Of a DNA stretch of 64,000 nt, positions 33,703 through 48,891 are shown one piece after another; position 1 is the stretch's first letter; every line of letters starts with the position of its first letter. Position numbers and translations under genes: made by a program. The notes beneath the pieces are model-generated. The model was not told the DNA's origin and searched no databases. It was given only the letters and a program-made list of their open reading frames with translations. The DNA lies in contig JARWKL010000004.1 of assembly GCA_029961685.1 (NCBI GenBank), forward strand, positions 26,851,610 to 26,915,609. Reading direction: 5' to 3'. Source of the stretch: Aristolochia californica. Its lineage: Eukaryota; Streptophyta; Magnoliopsida; Piperales; Aristolochiaceae.

Positions 33703-36700
33703 CAGAAACTTGGATGACAAAAGTTTTGTGTTCATTTGTTTTCTATGAATAAATTTTCGTTACTTACTTTTATTTACTGCTTTAAAATCTTTCCATACAT
33801 AAACTCTAAAATTTTCATTTTTTTGTGATCTATTTGCCTTTTATCTCCTTTTTTTATTTACGAGATGAAGTGAAAGTGAAAACTTAAGTTTTGATTTAAG
33901 AAAAAAGTATACATATTAAATGGAAATTCACAATACAAAAATGAAGAGAGAGATAATTTTAAAAAGTGTCTGTAATTTTTAGGGATTGTAAACTCTTTTT
34001 AGTTTTGATATATCAGGTTCTGCAATCGTCGGGGAAAGGGGGAGGCTGGGGATTTTTAACTGAGTGTTGACTCCCAATCCATAAGTCATTCCTTACAAAA
34101 ATATAGCCCGTTATGCATGATAAATCACTTTACAATCATCTGTGATTGTTAGGTCAGCTTTTTGTAAATGGGAAAAATAATAGCTTGTTTGACTCAGGTA
34201 AATATCCCACCACAAGTTCTCTTGAGAATTTAATGTTATTCTCTTTAAAAGTTTTGGATTCATCGGTCATTTGCATCTTTAACATGTTTCAAGCATTTGT
34301 ATCCATTTTTTAAAACATGTGTAGAAAAATCTCTTTCTTATAAAATTCCGAGCTATTAGGGTTGAACTAGTGGAATTACCCTAACATGCATAACTAAACT
34401 TTTGTGTTCATTTGTGTTGTGTGAATAAATTTTCCTTAGTTACATTTGTTTATTGCTTTAAATACTTTGCATACATAAACTCTAAAATTTTCATTTTGTT
34501 GTGATCTATTTGCCTTTTATCTCTTTTTTCTTTTACGATATGAAGGGAAAGTGAAAACTCAAGTTTTCATTTAAGAAAAAAGTAAACATCTAAATTAGAT
34601 ATGCACAATGCACAAATTTAGAGAGAGATAATTTGAAAAGGATTCTGTAATTTTTATGGTTTGAAAACTCCGTTTAGATTTTATATATCAGGTTCTACAA
34701 TCATTAGGAAAAGGGGGAGGTGGGGGATTTTTTACTAAGTGTTGACTCCCAATCCAAATGTCATTCTTTCCAAAAATAAAACCCGTTATGTATGATAAAT
34801 CACTTTACAATCATCTATGACCGTTAGCTCAGCTTTTTGTAAATGGGCAAAATAATGGTTTGTTTCACTCAGGTAAATATCCCACCGCACGCTCACTTGA
34901 GAATATAAAGTAATTCTCTTTAAAAGGTTTTGATCCATAGGTCATTTGCATCTGAAACATGTTTTAAGCATGCATATCCATTTTTTAAAACATGTGTAGA
35001 AAATCTCTTTCTTATAAAATTCCGAACTTTTAGGGTTGAACGAGTGGAATTTCCCCAACTTGGATAACATAACTTTTGTGTTCATTTGTGATGTGTGAAT
35101 AAATTTTCTTTACTTAAATTTTTTTATTGCTTTAAATTTATTCCACACATAAACTCCAAAATTTTTATTTTTTTGTGATCTATTTGCTTTTTATCTCTTT
35201 TTTAGTTTTCGAGATGAAGGGAAAGTGAAAACTCATGTTTTGATTTAAGAAAAAAGTACACATCTAAAATTGAAATGCACAATGCACAAATGTTGAGAGG
35301 GATAATTCCAAAAGAGTGTATGTAATTTTTAGAGATTGTAAACAATTTTTAGTATTTATGTATCAGGTTCTGCAATCGTCGGGAAAATGGGGTGGCTGGG
35401 AATTTTTAACTGTGTTTTGACTCCATATCCATTAGTCATTTTTTAAAATAATATAGCCCGTTACGCATGACAAATCATTTTACAATCATTTATGATCGTT
35501 AGGTCAGCTTTTTGTAAATGGGCAAAATAATGGCTTGTTTGACTCGGGTAAATATTCCACCGCACGTTCACTTGAGAATTTAATGTTATTCTCTTTAAAA
35601 GGTTTGGATCCATAGGTCATTTGAATGTTTAACATGTTTCAAGCATTCATATCCATTTTTTAAAACTTGTGTAAAAAAATTTGTTTCTTATAAAATTCAA
35701 AGCTATTAGGTTTGAACAAGTGGAAGTACAGAAACTTCGATGAGAAAACTTTTGTGTTCATTTGTTTTCTATGAAAAAATTTTCGTCACTTACTTTTATT
35801 TAATGCTTTAAAATTTTTCCATACATAAAGTCGAAAATTTTCATTTTGTTGTGATCTATTTGCCTTTTATCTCTTTTTTTTGTTAACGAGATGAAGGGAA
35901 AGTGAAAACTCAAGTTTTGATTTAAGAAAAAAGTATACAAATTAAATGAAAATTCACAATAAAAAAATGAAGAGATATAATTTTAAAAAGTGTCTGCAAT
36001 TTTTAGGGATTGTAAACTCTTTTTAGTTTTGATATATCAGGTTCTACAATCGTCAGGGAAAGGGGGAGGCTGGGGATTTTTAATTGAGTGTTGACTCCCA
36101 ATCCATAAGTCATTCCTTACAAAAAGGTAGCCCGTTACGCATGATAAATCACTTTGCAATCATCTATGATTGTTAGGTCAGCTTTTTGTAAATGGGAAAA
36201 ATAATGGCTTGTTTGACTCGGGTAAATATCCCATCGCAAGTTCTCTTGAGAAATTAATGTTATTCTCTTTAAAAGTTTTGGATTCATTGGTCATTTGCAT
36301 CTTTAACATGTTTCAAACATTTTTATCCATTTTTTAAAACATGTGTAGAAAAATCTCTTTCTTATAAAATTCCGAGTTGTTAGGGTTGAACTAGTGGAAT
36401 TACCCAAACATGCATAACAAAACTTTTGTGTTCATTTGTCTTGTGTGAATAAATTTTCCTTAGTTACATTTGTTTATTGCTTTAAATTCTTTGCATACAT
36501 AAACTCTAAAATTTTTATTTTGTTGTGATCTATTTGCCTTTTATCTCTTTTTTCTTTTACGATATGAAGGGAAAGTGAAAATTCAAGTTTTGGTTTAATA
36601 AAAAAGTATACATCTAAAATGGATATGCACAATGCACAAATGTAGAGAGAGAGATAATTTGAAAAGGATTCTGTAATTTTGAGGGATTGTAAACTCCGTT

Positions 36701-39700
36701 TAGATTTTCTATATCAGGTTCTACAATCATCAGGAAAAGGGGGAGGTGGGGCATTTTTTACTAAGTGTTGACTCCCAATCCATAAGTCATTCTTTCCAAA
36801 AATATAGCCCATTATGTATGATAAATCACTTTACAATCATCTATGACCGTTAGCTCACCTTTTTTGAAATTGGCAAAATAATGGATTGTTTGACTCGGGT
36901 AAATAGCCCACCGCACGCTCACTGGAGAATTTAATGTAATTGTCTTTAAAAGGTTTGGATCCATAGGTCATTTGCATCTGAAACATGTTTTAAGCAAGCA
37001 TATCCATTTTTTAAAACATGTGTCGAAAAATCTCTTTCTTATAAAATTCCGAACTTTTAGGGTTGAACGAGTGGAATTTCCCAAACTTGGATAACTTAAC
37101 TTTTGTGTTCATTTGTGGTGTGTGAATAAATTTTCTTTACTTAAATTTATTTATTACTTTAAATTTATTCCACACATAAACTCTAAAATTTTTATTTTTT
37201 TGTGATCTATTTGCCTTTTATCTCTTTTTTAGTTTTCGAGATGAAGGGAAAGTGAAAACTCAAGTTTTGATTTAAGAAAAGAGTACACATCTAAAATGGA
37301 AATGCACAATGCACAAATATCGAAAGGGATAATTCCAAAAAGTTTATGTAATTTTTAGAGATTGTAAACAATTTTTAGTATTTATATATCAGGTTCTACA
37401 ATTGTCGGGAAAAGGGGGAGGCTGGGAATTTTTCACTGAGTTTTAACTCCCAATCCATAAGTCATTCCTTACAAAAATATAGCCCGTTACGCATGACAAA
37501 TCACTTTACAATCATCTATGATGGTTAGGTCAGCTCTTTGTAAATAGGCAAAATAATGGCTTGTTTGACTCGGGTAAATATTCCACCGCACGTTCACTTG
37601 AGAATTTAATGTTATTCTCTTTAAAAGGTTTGGATGCATAGGTCATTTGAATATTTAACATGCTTCAAACGTTCATATCCATTTTTTAAAACTTGTGTAA
37701 AAAAAATCTGTTTCTTATAAAATTCAGAGCTATTAGGTTTGAACAAGTGGAAGTACAGCAACTTCGATGACAAAACTTTTGTGTTCATCTGTTTTCTATG
37801 AAAAAAAATTTGTTACTTACTTTTATTTAATTCTTTAAAATCTTTCCATACATAAACACTAAAATTTTCATTTTGTTGTGATCTATTTGCCTTTTATCTC
37901 TTTTTTTTGTTTACGAGATGAAGGGAAAGTGAAAACTCAAGTTTTGATTTAAGAAAAAAGTATACATATTAAATGAAAATTCACAATACAAAAATGAAGA
38001 GAGAGATAATTTTAAAATGTGTCTGTATTTTTTAGGGATTGTAAACTCTTTTTAGTTTTGATATATCAGGTTCTGCAATCGTCGGGGAAAGGGAGAGGCT
38101 GGGGATTTTTAACTGAGTGTTGACTCCCAATCCATTAGTCATTCCTTAAAAAAATGTAGCCCGTTACGCATGATAAATCACTTTACAATCATCTGTGATT
38201 GTTAGGTCAGATTTTTTTAAATGGGAAATATAATGGTTTGTTTGACTTAGGTAAATATCCCGCCGCAAGTTCTCTTGAGAATTTAATGTTATTCTCTTTA
38301 AAAGTTTTGGATTTATTGGTCATTTGCATCTTTAACATGTTTCAAACATTTGTATCCATTTTTTAAAACATGTGTAGAAAAATCTCTTTCTTTTAAAATT
38401 CCGAGCTGTTAGGGTTGAACTAGTGGAATTACCCAAACATGCATAACAAAACTTTTGTGTTCATTTGTGTTGTGTGAATAAATTTTCCTTAGTTATATTT
38501 GTTTATTGCTTTAAATTCTTTGCTTACGTAAACTCTAAAATTTTCATTTTGTTGTGATCTATTTGCCTTTTATCTCTTTTTTCTTTTACGATATGAAGGG
38601 AAAGTGAAAATTTAAGTTTTGATTTAAGAAAAAAGTATACATCTAAAATGGATATGCAAAATGCACAAATTTAGAGAGAGATAATTTGAAAAGGATTTTG
38701 TAATTTTGAAGGATTGTAAACTTTGTTTAGATTTTCTATATCAGGTTCTACAATCATCAGGAAAAGGGGGAGGTGGGGGATTTTTTACTAAGTGTTGACT
38801 CCCAATCCATAAGTCATTCTTTCCAAAAATATAGCCCGTTATGTATGATAAATCACTTTACAATCATCTATGACCGTTAGCTTAGCTTTTTGTCAATGGG
38901 CAAAATAATGGCTTGTTTGACTCGGGTAAATATCCCACCGCACACTCACTTGAGAATTTAATGTAATTCACTTTAAAAGGTTTGCATCCATAGGTCATTT
39001 GCATCTGAAACATGTTTTAAGCATGCATATCCATTTTTTAAAACATGTGTAGAAAAATCTCTTTCTTATAAAATTCCGAACTTTTAGGGTTGAACGAGTG
39101 GAATTTCCCAAACTTGGATAACATAACTTTTGTGTTCATTTGTGGTGCGTGAATAAATTTTCTTGAATTAAATTTTTTTATTGCTTTAAATTTATTCCAC
39201 ACATAAACTCTAAATCTTTTATTTTTTTGTGATCTATTTGCCTTTTATCTCTTTTTTAGTTTTCGAAATGAAGGGAAAGGGAAAACTCAAGTTATGATTT
39301 AAGAAAAAAGTACACATCTAAAATGGAAATGCACAATGCACAAATGTCGATAGGGATAATTCCAAAAAGTGTATGTAATTTTTAGAGATTGTAAATAATT
39401 TTTAGTATATATATATCAGGTTCTGCAATCGTCGGGAAGAGGGGGAGGCTGGGAATTTTTCACTGAGTTTTTACTCCCAATCCATAAGTCATTCCTTACA
39501 AAAATATAGCCCATTACGCATGACAAATCACTTTACAATCATCTATGATCGTTAGGTCAGCTTTTTGTAAATGGGCAAAATAATGGCTTGTTTGACTCGG
39601 GTAAATATTCCACCGCATGTTCACTTGAGAATTTAATGTTATTCTGTTTAAAAGGTTTGGATCCATAGGTCATTTGAATTTTTAACATGTTTCAAGCGTT

Positions 39701-42700
39701 CATATCCATTTTTTAAAACTTGTGTAAAAAAATTTGTTTCTTATAAAATTCAGAGCTATTAGGTTTGAACAAGTGGAAGTATAGAAACTTCGATGACAAA
39801 ACTTTTGTGTTCATCTGATTTCTATGAAAAAAATTTCGTTACTTACTTTTATTTAATGCTTTAAAATCTTTCCATACAGAAACTCTAATATTTTCATTTT
39901 GTTGTGATCTATTATCCTTTTATCTCTTCTTTTTGTTTACGAGATGAAGGGAAAGTGAAAACTCAAGTTTTCATTTAAGAAAAAACTATACATATTAACT
40001 GAAAATTCACAATACAAAAATGAAGAGAGAGATAATTTTATAAGGTGTCTGTAATTTTAAGAGATTGTAAACTATTTTTAGTTTTGATATAACAGGTTCT
40101 GCAATCGTCGGGGCAAGGGGGAGGCTAGGGATTTTTAACTGAGTATTGACTCCCAATCCATAAGTCATTCCTTACAAAAATATAGCCCATTACGCATGAT
40201 AAATCACTTTACAATCATCTGTGATCGTTACATCAGCTTTTTGTAAATGGGAAAAATAATGGCTTGTTTGACTCGGGTAATTACCCCACCGCAAGTTCTC
40301 TTGAGAATTTAATGTTATTCACTTTAAAAGTTTTGGATTCATTGGTCATTTGCATATTTAACATGTTTCAAACATTTGTATTCATTTTTTAAAACATTTG
40401 TAGAAAAATCTCTATCTTATAAAATTCCGAGCTGTTGGGGTTGAACTAGTAGAATTACGCAAACATGCATAACAAAACTTTTGTGTTCATTTGTGTTGTG
40501 TGAATAAATTTTCCTTAGTTACATTTGTTTATTGCTTTAAATTCTTTGCATACATAAACTCTAAAATTTTCATTTTGTTGTGATCTATTTGCCTTTTATC
40601 ACTTTTTTCTTTTACGATATGAAGGGAAAGTGAAAATTCAAGTTTTGATTTAAGAAAAAAGTATACATCTAAAATGGATATTCACTATGCACAAATGTAG
40701 AGAGAGATAATTTGAAAAGGATTCTGTAATTTTTAGGGATTGTAAACTTCGTTTAGATTTTCTATATCAGGTTCTACAATCATCAGGAAAAGGGGGAGGT
40801 GGGGGATTTTTTACAAAGTGTTGACTCCCAATCCATAAGTCATTCTTTCCAAAAATATAGCCCGTTATGTATGATAAAACACTTTACAATCATCTATGAC
40901 CGTTAGCTCAGCTTTTTGTAAATGGGCAAAATAATGGCTTTCTTGACTCGGGTAAATATCCCATCGCACGCTCACTTGAGAATTTAATGTAATTCTCTTT
41001 AAAAGGTTTGGATCCATAGGTCATTTGCATCTGAACATGTTTTAAGCTTGCATATCCATTTTTTAAAACATGTATAGAAAAATCTCTTTCTTATAAAATT
41101 CCAAACTTTTAGGGTTGAACGAGTGGAATTTCCCAAATTTGGATAACATAACTTTTGTGTTCATTTATGGAGTGTGAAAATTTTTCTTTACTTATATTTT
41201 TTTATTGCTTTAAATTTATTCCACACATAAACTCTAAAATTTTTAGTTTTTTGCTATCTATTTGCCTTTTATCTCTTTTTTAGTTTTCGAGATGAAGGCA
41301 AAGTGAAAACTCAAGTTTTGATTTTATAAAAAGTACACATCTAAAATGGAAATTCACAATGCACAAATGTCGAGAGGGATAATTCCAAAAAGTGTATGTA
41401 ATTTTTAGAGATTGTAAATAATTTTTAGTATATATATATCAGGTTCTGCAATCGTCGGGAAAAGGGGGAGGCTGGGAATTTTTCACTGAGTTTTTACTCC
41501 CAATCCATAAGTCATTCCTTACAAAAATATAGCCCGTTACGCATGACAAATCACTTTACAATCATCTATGATCGTTAGGTCAGCTTTTTGTAAATGGGCA
41601 AAATAATGGCTTGTTTGACTCGGGTAAATATTCCACCGCACGTTCACTTGAGAATTTAATGTTATTCTCTTTAAAAGGTTTGGATCCATAGGTCATTTGA
41701 ATGTTTAACATGTTTCAAGAGTTCATATCCATTTTTTAAAACTTGTGTAAAAAAATCTATTTCTTATAAATTTCAGAGCTGTTTGGTTTGAACAAGTGGG
41801 AGTACATAAACTTCGATGACAAAACTTTTGTGTTCATTTGTTTTCTATGAAAAAAATTTCTTTACTTACTTTTATTTAATGCTTTAAAATCTTTCCATAC
41901 ATAAACTCTAAAATTTTCATTTTGTTGTGATCTATTTGCCTTTTATCTCTTTTTTTTGTTTACGAGATGAAGGGAAAGTGAAAACTCAAGTTTTGATTTA
42001 AGAAAAAAGTATACATATTAAATGAAAATTCACAATGCAAAAATGAAGAGAGAGATAATTTTAAAAATTGACTGTAAATTTTAGGGATTGTAAACTCTTT
42101 TTAGTTTTGATATATCACGTTCTGCAATCGTCAGGGAAAGGGGGAGGCTGGGGATTTTTAACTGAGTGTTGACTCCCAATCCATAAGTCATTCCTTGCAA
42201 AAATGTATCCCGTTAAGCATGATAAATCACTTTACAATCATCTGTGATTGTTAGGTCAACTTTTTGTAAATGGGATAAATAATGGTTTGTTAGACTCGGG
42301 TAAATATCCCACCGCAAGTTCTCTTGAGAATTTAATGTTATTCTCTTTAAAAGTTTTGGATTCATTGGTCATTTGCATCTTTAACAAGTGTCAAACATTT
42401 GTATCCATTTTTTAAAACATGTGAAGAAAAATCTCTTTCTTATAAAATTCCGAGCTGTTAGGGTTGAACTAGTAGAATTACCCAAACATGCATAACAAAA
42501 CTTTTGTGTTCATTTGTGTTGTATGAATAAATTTTCCTTAGTTACATTTGTTTATTGCTTTAAATTCTTTGCATACATAAACTCTAAAATTTTTATTTTG
42601 TTGTGATCTATTTGCCTTTTATCTCTTTTTTCTTTTACGATATGAAGGGAAAGTGAAAACTCAAGTTTTGATTTAAGAAAAAAGTATACATCTAAAATGG

Positions 42701-43821
42701 ATATGCACAATGCACATGTGTAGAGAGAGTTAATTTCAAAAAGATTCTATAATTTTTAGGGATTGTAAACTCCATTTAAATTTCCTATATCAGGTTCTAC
42801 AATCATCCAGAAAAGCAGGAGGCGGGGGATTTTTTACTAAGTGTTGACTCCCAATCCATAAGTCATTCTTTCCAAAAATATAGCCTGTTATGTATGATAA
42901 ATCACTTTACAATAATCTACGACCGTTAGCTCAGCTTTTTGTAAATGGGCAAAATAATAGCTTGTTTGACTCGGGTAAATATCCCACCGCATGCTCACTT
43001 GAGAATTTAATGTAATTTTCTTTAAAAGGTTTGGATCCATAGGTCATTTGCATCTGAAACATGTTTTAAGCATGCATATCCATTTTTTAAAACGTGCCGA
43101 AAATTCTCTTTCTTATAAAATTCCGAACTTTTGGGGTTGAACAAATAGAATTTCCCAAACTTGGATTACATAACTTTTCTGTTCATTTGTGGTGTGTGAA
43201 TAAATTTTCTTTACTTAAATATTTTTATTGCTTTTAATTTATTCCATACATAAACTCTAAATTTTTTTTTTATGTATTTTCCTTTTATCTCTTTTTTTAG
43301 TTTTCGACATGAAGGGAAAGTGAAAAATCAAATTTTTTGATTTAAGAAAAATGTACACATCTAAAATGGAAATGCACAATTCACAAATGTCGAGGGGGAT
43401 ATTTCCAAAAAGTGTATGTAATTTTTAGAGATTTTAAACTATTTTTAGTAGTTATATATCAGGATCTGCAATCGTAGGGAAAAAAGGGTGGCTTGGAATT
43501 TTTAAATGAGTTTGGCTCCCAATCCATAAGTCATTCCTTAAAAAAATATAGCCCGTTACTCATGATATTTCGCTTTACAATCTATGATCGTTAGGCCAGC
43601 TTTTAGTAAATGGGCAAAATAATGGCTTGTTTGACTCGGGTAAATATTCCACCGCACGTCAACTTGAGAATTTAATGTTATTCTCTTTAAAAGGTTTGGA
43701 TCCATCGTTCATTTGAATCTTTAACATGTTTCAAGCATTCATATCCTTTTTTTCAAACATGTACAGAAAATTCTCTTTCTTATAAAATTCCAAGCTATTA
43801 GGGTTGAACAAGTGGAATAAC
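33703..43821 (+). repeat. Three-monomer higher-order repeat, five copies
   Basis: Units start near 33,703, 35,729, 37,756, 39,782 and 41,805 and end at 43,821, a period of about 2,017-2,027 bp. Monomer one is marked by GATGACAAAAC and TTTTCTATGAA, monomer two by CATGCATAACAAAAC, TTTTCCTTAGTTAC and TTTTACGATATGAAG (at about 34,535, 36,560, 38,589, 40,613 and 42,637), and monomer three by GGATAACATAACTTTTG and TTTTTAGTTTTCGAGATG. Copies of the same type in successive units are clearly more alike than neighbours within a unit, the defining sign of a higher-order repeat. Confidence 0.85.
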
Positions 43822-45504
43822 CGAACTTGGATGACAAAACTTTTGTGTTCATTTGTTTTCTGTGAATAAATTTTCATTACTTACATATATTTATTGCTTT
43901 AAATTCTCTCCTCACATAAACTCTAAAATTTTCATTTTGTTGTGATCTTTTTGCCTTGTATCTTTTTTTTTTTTTTTGTTTACGAGATGAAGGGAAAGTG
44001 AAAACTCAAGTTTTGATTTAAGAGAAAGGTACACATCTTAAATGGAAATGCACAATGCACAAATGTCGATAGAGATAATTAAAAAAATTGTCTATAATTT
44101 TTAGGGATTATAAATCTTTTTAGTTTTTATATATCAGGTTCTGCAATCGTCGGGAAAAGGGGAAGGCGGGGGATTTTTAACTGAATCTTCACTCCCAATC
44201 CAAAAGTCATTCCTTAAAAAAATATAGCCCATTACGCATGATAAATCACTTTACAATCATCTATGATCATTAGGTCAGCTTTTTGTAAATTGGCAAAATA
44301 ATGGCTTGTTTCACTCTGGTAAATATCCCACCGCACGTTCACTTGAGAATTTAATGTTATTCTCTTTAAAAGGTTTGGATCCATAGGTCATTTTCATCTT
44401 TAACATGTTTCAAGCATGCATATCCCTATTTTAAAACATGTGTAGAAAAAAAAATCTTATAAAATTCCGAGCAACAAGGTATGAACTAGTGAAATTTTCC
44501 AAATTTGGATAACAAAATATTTGTGTTCATTTGTGGAGTGTGAATAAATTTTCTTTTCTCATGTTTGTTTATTGCTTTCATTCTTTTCGTAAATAATCTC
44601 TAAAATTTTCATTTTGTTATGATCTATTTGCTTTTTATATCTTTTTTTTGTTGACGAGATGAAGGGAAAGTGAAAACTCAACTTTGTATTTATGAAAAAA
44701 GTATACATCTAAAATGTAAATGTACAATGCACAATTATAGAAAGTCATAATTCCAAAAAGTGTCAGTAATTTTTAGGGATTGTAAACTCTTTTTAGTTTT
44801 TATATATCAGGTTCTGCAATTGTCATGAAAAGGGGGAGGCGGGGGATTTTTAACTGAATGTTTACTCCCAATCCATAACTCATTCCTTACAAAAATATTG
44901 CCCGTTACACATGATAAATCACTTTACAATCATCTATGATCGTTAGGTCAGCTTTTTGTCATTGGGCAAAATAATGGCTTGTTTGACTCCGGTAAATATC
45001 CCACTGCACGTTCACTTGAGAATTTAATGTTATTCTCTTTAAAAGGTTTGGATCCTTAGGTCATTTGAATCTTTAACATGTTTCAAGCATTCAAGACAAT
45101 ATTTTAAAACATATGTAGAAAAAACACTTTCTTCTCAAATTTCAAGCTATTATGGTTGAACTAGTGCAACTACCCAACATTGCATAACAAAAATTTTGTG
45201 TTCATTTCTGTTGTGTGAATAAATTTTCCTTACTTTCATTTGTTTATTGCTTTAAATTCTTTCCATACATAAACTCTAAAATTTTCATTTTTTTGTGATC
45301 TATTATCCTTTTATCTCTTTTTTTCTTTTACGAGATGAAGGGAAAGTCAAAACTCAAGTTTTGATTTAAGAAAAAAGTATACATCTAAAATGGATATGCA
45401 CAATGCACAAATGTAGAGAGAAATAATTCGAAAAATTTTCTGTAATTTTTAGGGATTGTAAAGTCCGTTTAGTTTTTATATATGTTCTGTAATCATCAGG
45501 AAAA

Positions 45505-45518
45505 GGGGGGGGGGGGGG
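45505..45518 (+). repeat. (G)14 tract in a satellite G-rich box
   Basis: A run of 14 G replaces the usual GGGGGAGGCGGGGG of the monomer. It probably arose by slippage after loss of the interrupting A and C. Confidence 0.9.
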
Positions 45519-48500
45519 AATTTTTTACTGAATGTTGACTCCCAATCCATAAGTCATTCTTTAAAAAATTATAGCCCGTTACGTATGATAAATTACTTTA
45601 CAATCATCTATGACCATTAGCTCAACTTTTTTTCTAAATGGGCAAAATAAAGGCGTGTTTGACTCAAGTAAATATCCCACCGCACGCTCACTTGATAATT
45701 TAATTTAATTCTCTTTAAAAGGTTTGGATCCATAGGTCATTTGCATCTGTAACATGTTTCGAGCATGCATATCCTTTTTTTTTAAAACATGTGTAGAAAA
45801 ATCTCTTTCTTATAAAATTTTGTACTATTTGGGTTGAACTAGTGGAATTTCCCAAACTTGGATAACATAACTTTTGTGTTCATTTTTGGTGTGTGAATAA
45901 ATTTTCTTTACTTACATTTTTTTTATTGCTTTAAATTCTTTCCATACATAAACTCTAAAATTTTCATTTTTTGTGATCTATTTGGCTTTTATCTCTTTTT
46001 TTTGTTTCCGAGATGAAGGGAAACTGAAAACTCAAGTTTTGATTTAAGAAAAAATTACACATCTAAAATGCAAATGCACAATGCACAAATGTCGAGAGGG
46101 ATAAATCCAAGAAGTGTATGTAATTTTTAAGGATTTTAAACTCTTTTTAGTATTTTATCAGATTCTGCAATCGTCTGGAAAAGGGGGCGGCTGGGAATTT
46201 TTAACTGAGTTTTGACTCCCAATCCATAAGTCATTCCTTACAAAAATATAGCCCGTTATGCATGATAAATCACTTTACAATCATCTATGATCGTTAGGTC
46301 AGCTTTTTGTAAATGGGAAAAATAATGCTTTGTTTGACTCAAGTAAGTATCCCACCACACGTTCACTTGAGAATTAAGTGTTATTCTCTTTAAAAGATTT
46401 GGATCCATAGGTCATTTGAATCTTTATCATGTTTCAAACATTCATATCCATTTTTTAAAACATGTTAAGAAAAATCTCTTTCTTATAAAATTCCGAGCTA
46501 TTTGGGTTGAACTAGTGGAATTAGCGAAACTTAGATGTCAAAACTTTTGTGTTCATTTATGTTCTGTGAATAAATCTTCGTTACTTATATTTATTTATTT
46601 CTTTAAATTCTTTCCGTACATAAACTCTAAAATTTTCATTTTCTTGCGATCTATTTACCTTTTATTTCTTTTTTTTGTTTACGAGATGAAGGGAAAGTGA
46701 AAACTCAAGTTTTGAATTAAGAAAAAAGTATACATCTAAAATGGAAATGCACAATCCACTAATGTAGATAGAGATAATTCAAAAAAGTGTCTGTAATTTT
46801 TAGGGATTGTAAACTCTTTTTAGTTTTTATATATCAGGTTTTGCAAATGTTGGGAAAAGGGGGAGGTGGGGGATTTTTAACTGAATCTTGACTCCCAATC
46901 CAAAAGTCATTCCTTAAAAAAATATAGCCTGTTACGCATGATAAATCACTTTACAATCATCTATGATCGTTAGGTCAGCTTTTTTTAAATTGGCAAATTA
47001 ATGCTTTGTTTCACTCGGGTAAATATCTAACCGTACGTTCACTTGAGAATTTAATGTTATTCTCTTTAAAAGGTTCGGATCCATAGGTAATTTGCATCTT
47101 TAACTTGTTTCAAGCATGCATGTCCCTATTTTAAAACATTTGTAGAAAAATTTCTTTCTTATAAAATTCCGAGCTACAAGGTATGGACTAGTGGAATTTC
47201 CCAAACTTGGATAACAAAACATTTTTGTTCATTTATGGTGTGTGAATAAATTTTCTTTTCTCACATTTGTTTATTGCTTTCATTCTTTCCATACATAAAC
47301 TCTAAACTTTCATTTCTTTGTGATCTATTTGCCTTTAATATCTTTTTTTGTTTACGAGATGAAGGGAAAGTGAAAACTCAAGTTTGTGTTTAAGAAAAAA
47401 GTATACATCTAAAATGGAAATGCACAATGCACAATTGTAGAGAGAAATAATTCCAAAAAGTGTCAGTAATTGTTAGGGATTGTAAACTCTTTTTAGTTTT
47501 TATATATCAGGTTCTATAATCGTCGGGAAAAGGGGGAGGCGGGGGATTTTTAACTGAGTGTTGACTCCCAATCCATAAGTCATTCCATACAAAAATAAAG
47601 CCCGTTACACATGATAAATCACATTACAATCATCTATGATTGTTAGGTCAGTTTTTTGTCATTGGGCAAAATAATGGCTTGTTTGACTCCGGTAAATATC
47701 CCACCACACGTTCACGTGAGAATTTAATGTTATTCTCTTTAAAAGGTTTGGATCCATAGGTCATTTGAATCTTTAACATATTTCAATCATTCATATCCAT
47801 TTTTTATAACATGTGTAGAAAAATCTTTTCTTCTAAAATTCCGAGCTATTAGGAATGAACTAGTGGAATTACCCAAACATGCATAAAAAAAATTTTGTAT
47901 TCATTTGTGTTGTGTGAATAAATTGTCCTTACTTACATTTGTTTATTGCTTTAAATTCTTTCCATACATAAACTCTAAAATTTTCATTTTGTTGTGATCT
48001 ATTTGCCTTTTATCTCTTTTTTTTTTTACGATATGAAGAGAAAATGAAAACTCAAGTTTTGATTTAAGAAAAAGATAGACATCTAAAAAGGATATGCACA
48101 ATGCACAAATGTAGAGAGAGATACTTCCAAAAATTTTCTGTAATTTTTAGGGATTGCAAACTCCTTTTAGTTTTTATATATCTGGTTCTACAATCATCAG
48201 GAAAAGGGGGAGGTGGGGGATTTTTTACTGAGTGTTGACTCCCAATCCATAAGTCATTCTTTACAAAAATATAGCCCGTTATGTATGATAAATCACTTTA
48301 CAATCATCTATGGCCGTTAGCTCAGATTTTTGTAAATGGGCAAAATAATGGCTTGTTTGACTCGGGTAAATATCTCACCGCACTCTCACTTGAGCATTTA
48401 ATATAATTCTCTTTAAAAGGTTTGGATCCATAGGTCCTTTGCATTTGTAACATGTTTCAAGCATGCATATCCATTTTTTAAAATATGTGTAGAAAAATCT

Positions 48501-48701
48501 CTTTCTTATAAAATTCCGAACTATCAGGGTTGAACTAATGAAATTTCCAAAACTTGGATAACATAACATTTGTAGTCATTTGTGGTGTGTGAATAAATTT
48601 TCTTTACTTACATTTGTTTATAGCTTTAAATTCTTTCCATACATAAACTCTAAAATTTTCATTTTTTTGTAATCTATTTGCCTTTTATCTATCTTTTTTG
48701 T

Positions 48702-48891
48702 TTCCGAGATGAAGGGAAAGTGAAAACTGAAGTTTTTATTTAAGAAAAAAGTATACATCTAAAATAGAAATGCACAAAGCCCAAATATCGAGAGGGTTTC
48801 GAGATGAAGGGGAAGTGAAAACTCAAGTTTTTAGTTAAGAAAAAAGTATACATCTAAAATAGAAATGCACAAAGCCCAAATATCGAGAGGG
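48702..48891 (+). repeat. 95-bp tandem duplication within a satellite monomer
   Basis: The segment from TTTCCGAGATGAAGG to TATCGAGAGGG is repeated in tandem with a 95-bp period (for example AAAGCCCAAATATCGAGAGGG-type sequence at 48,776 and 48,871). The two copies differ at a few positions. The rare shared variants (AATAGAAATGCACAAAGCCC) show the duplication is younger than the monomer's divergence. Confidence 0.9.
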
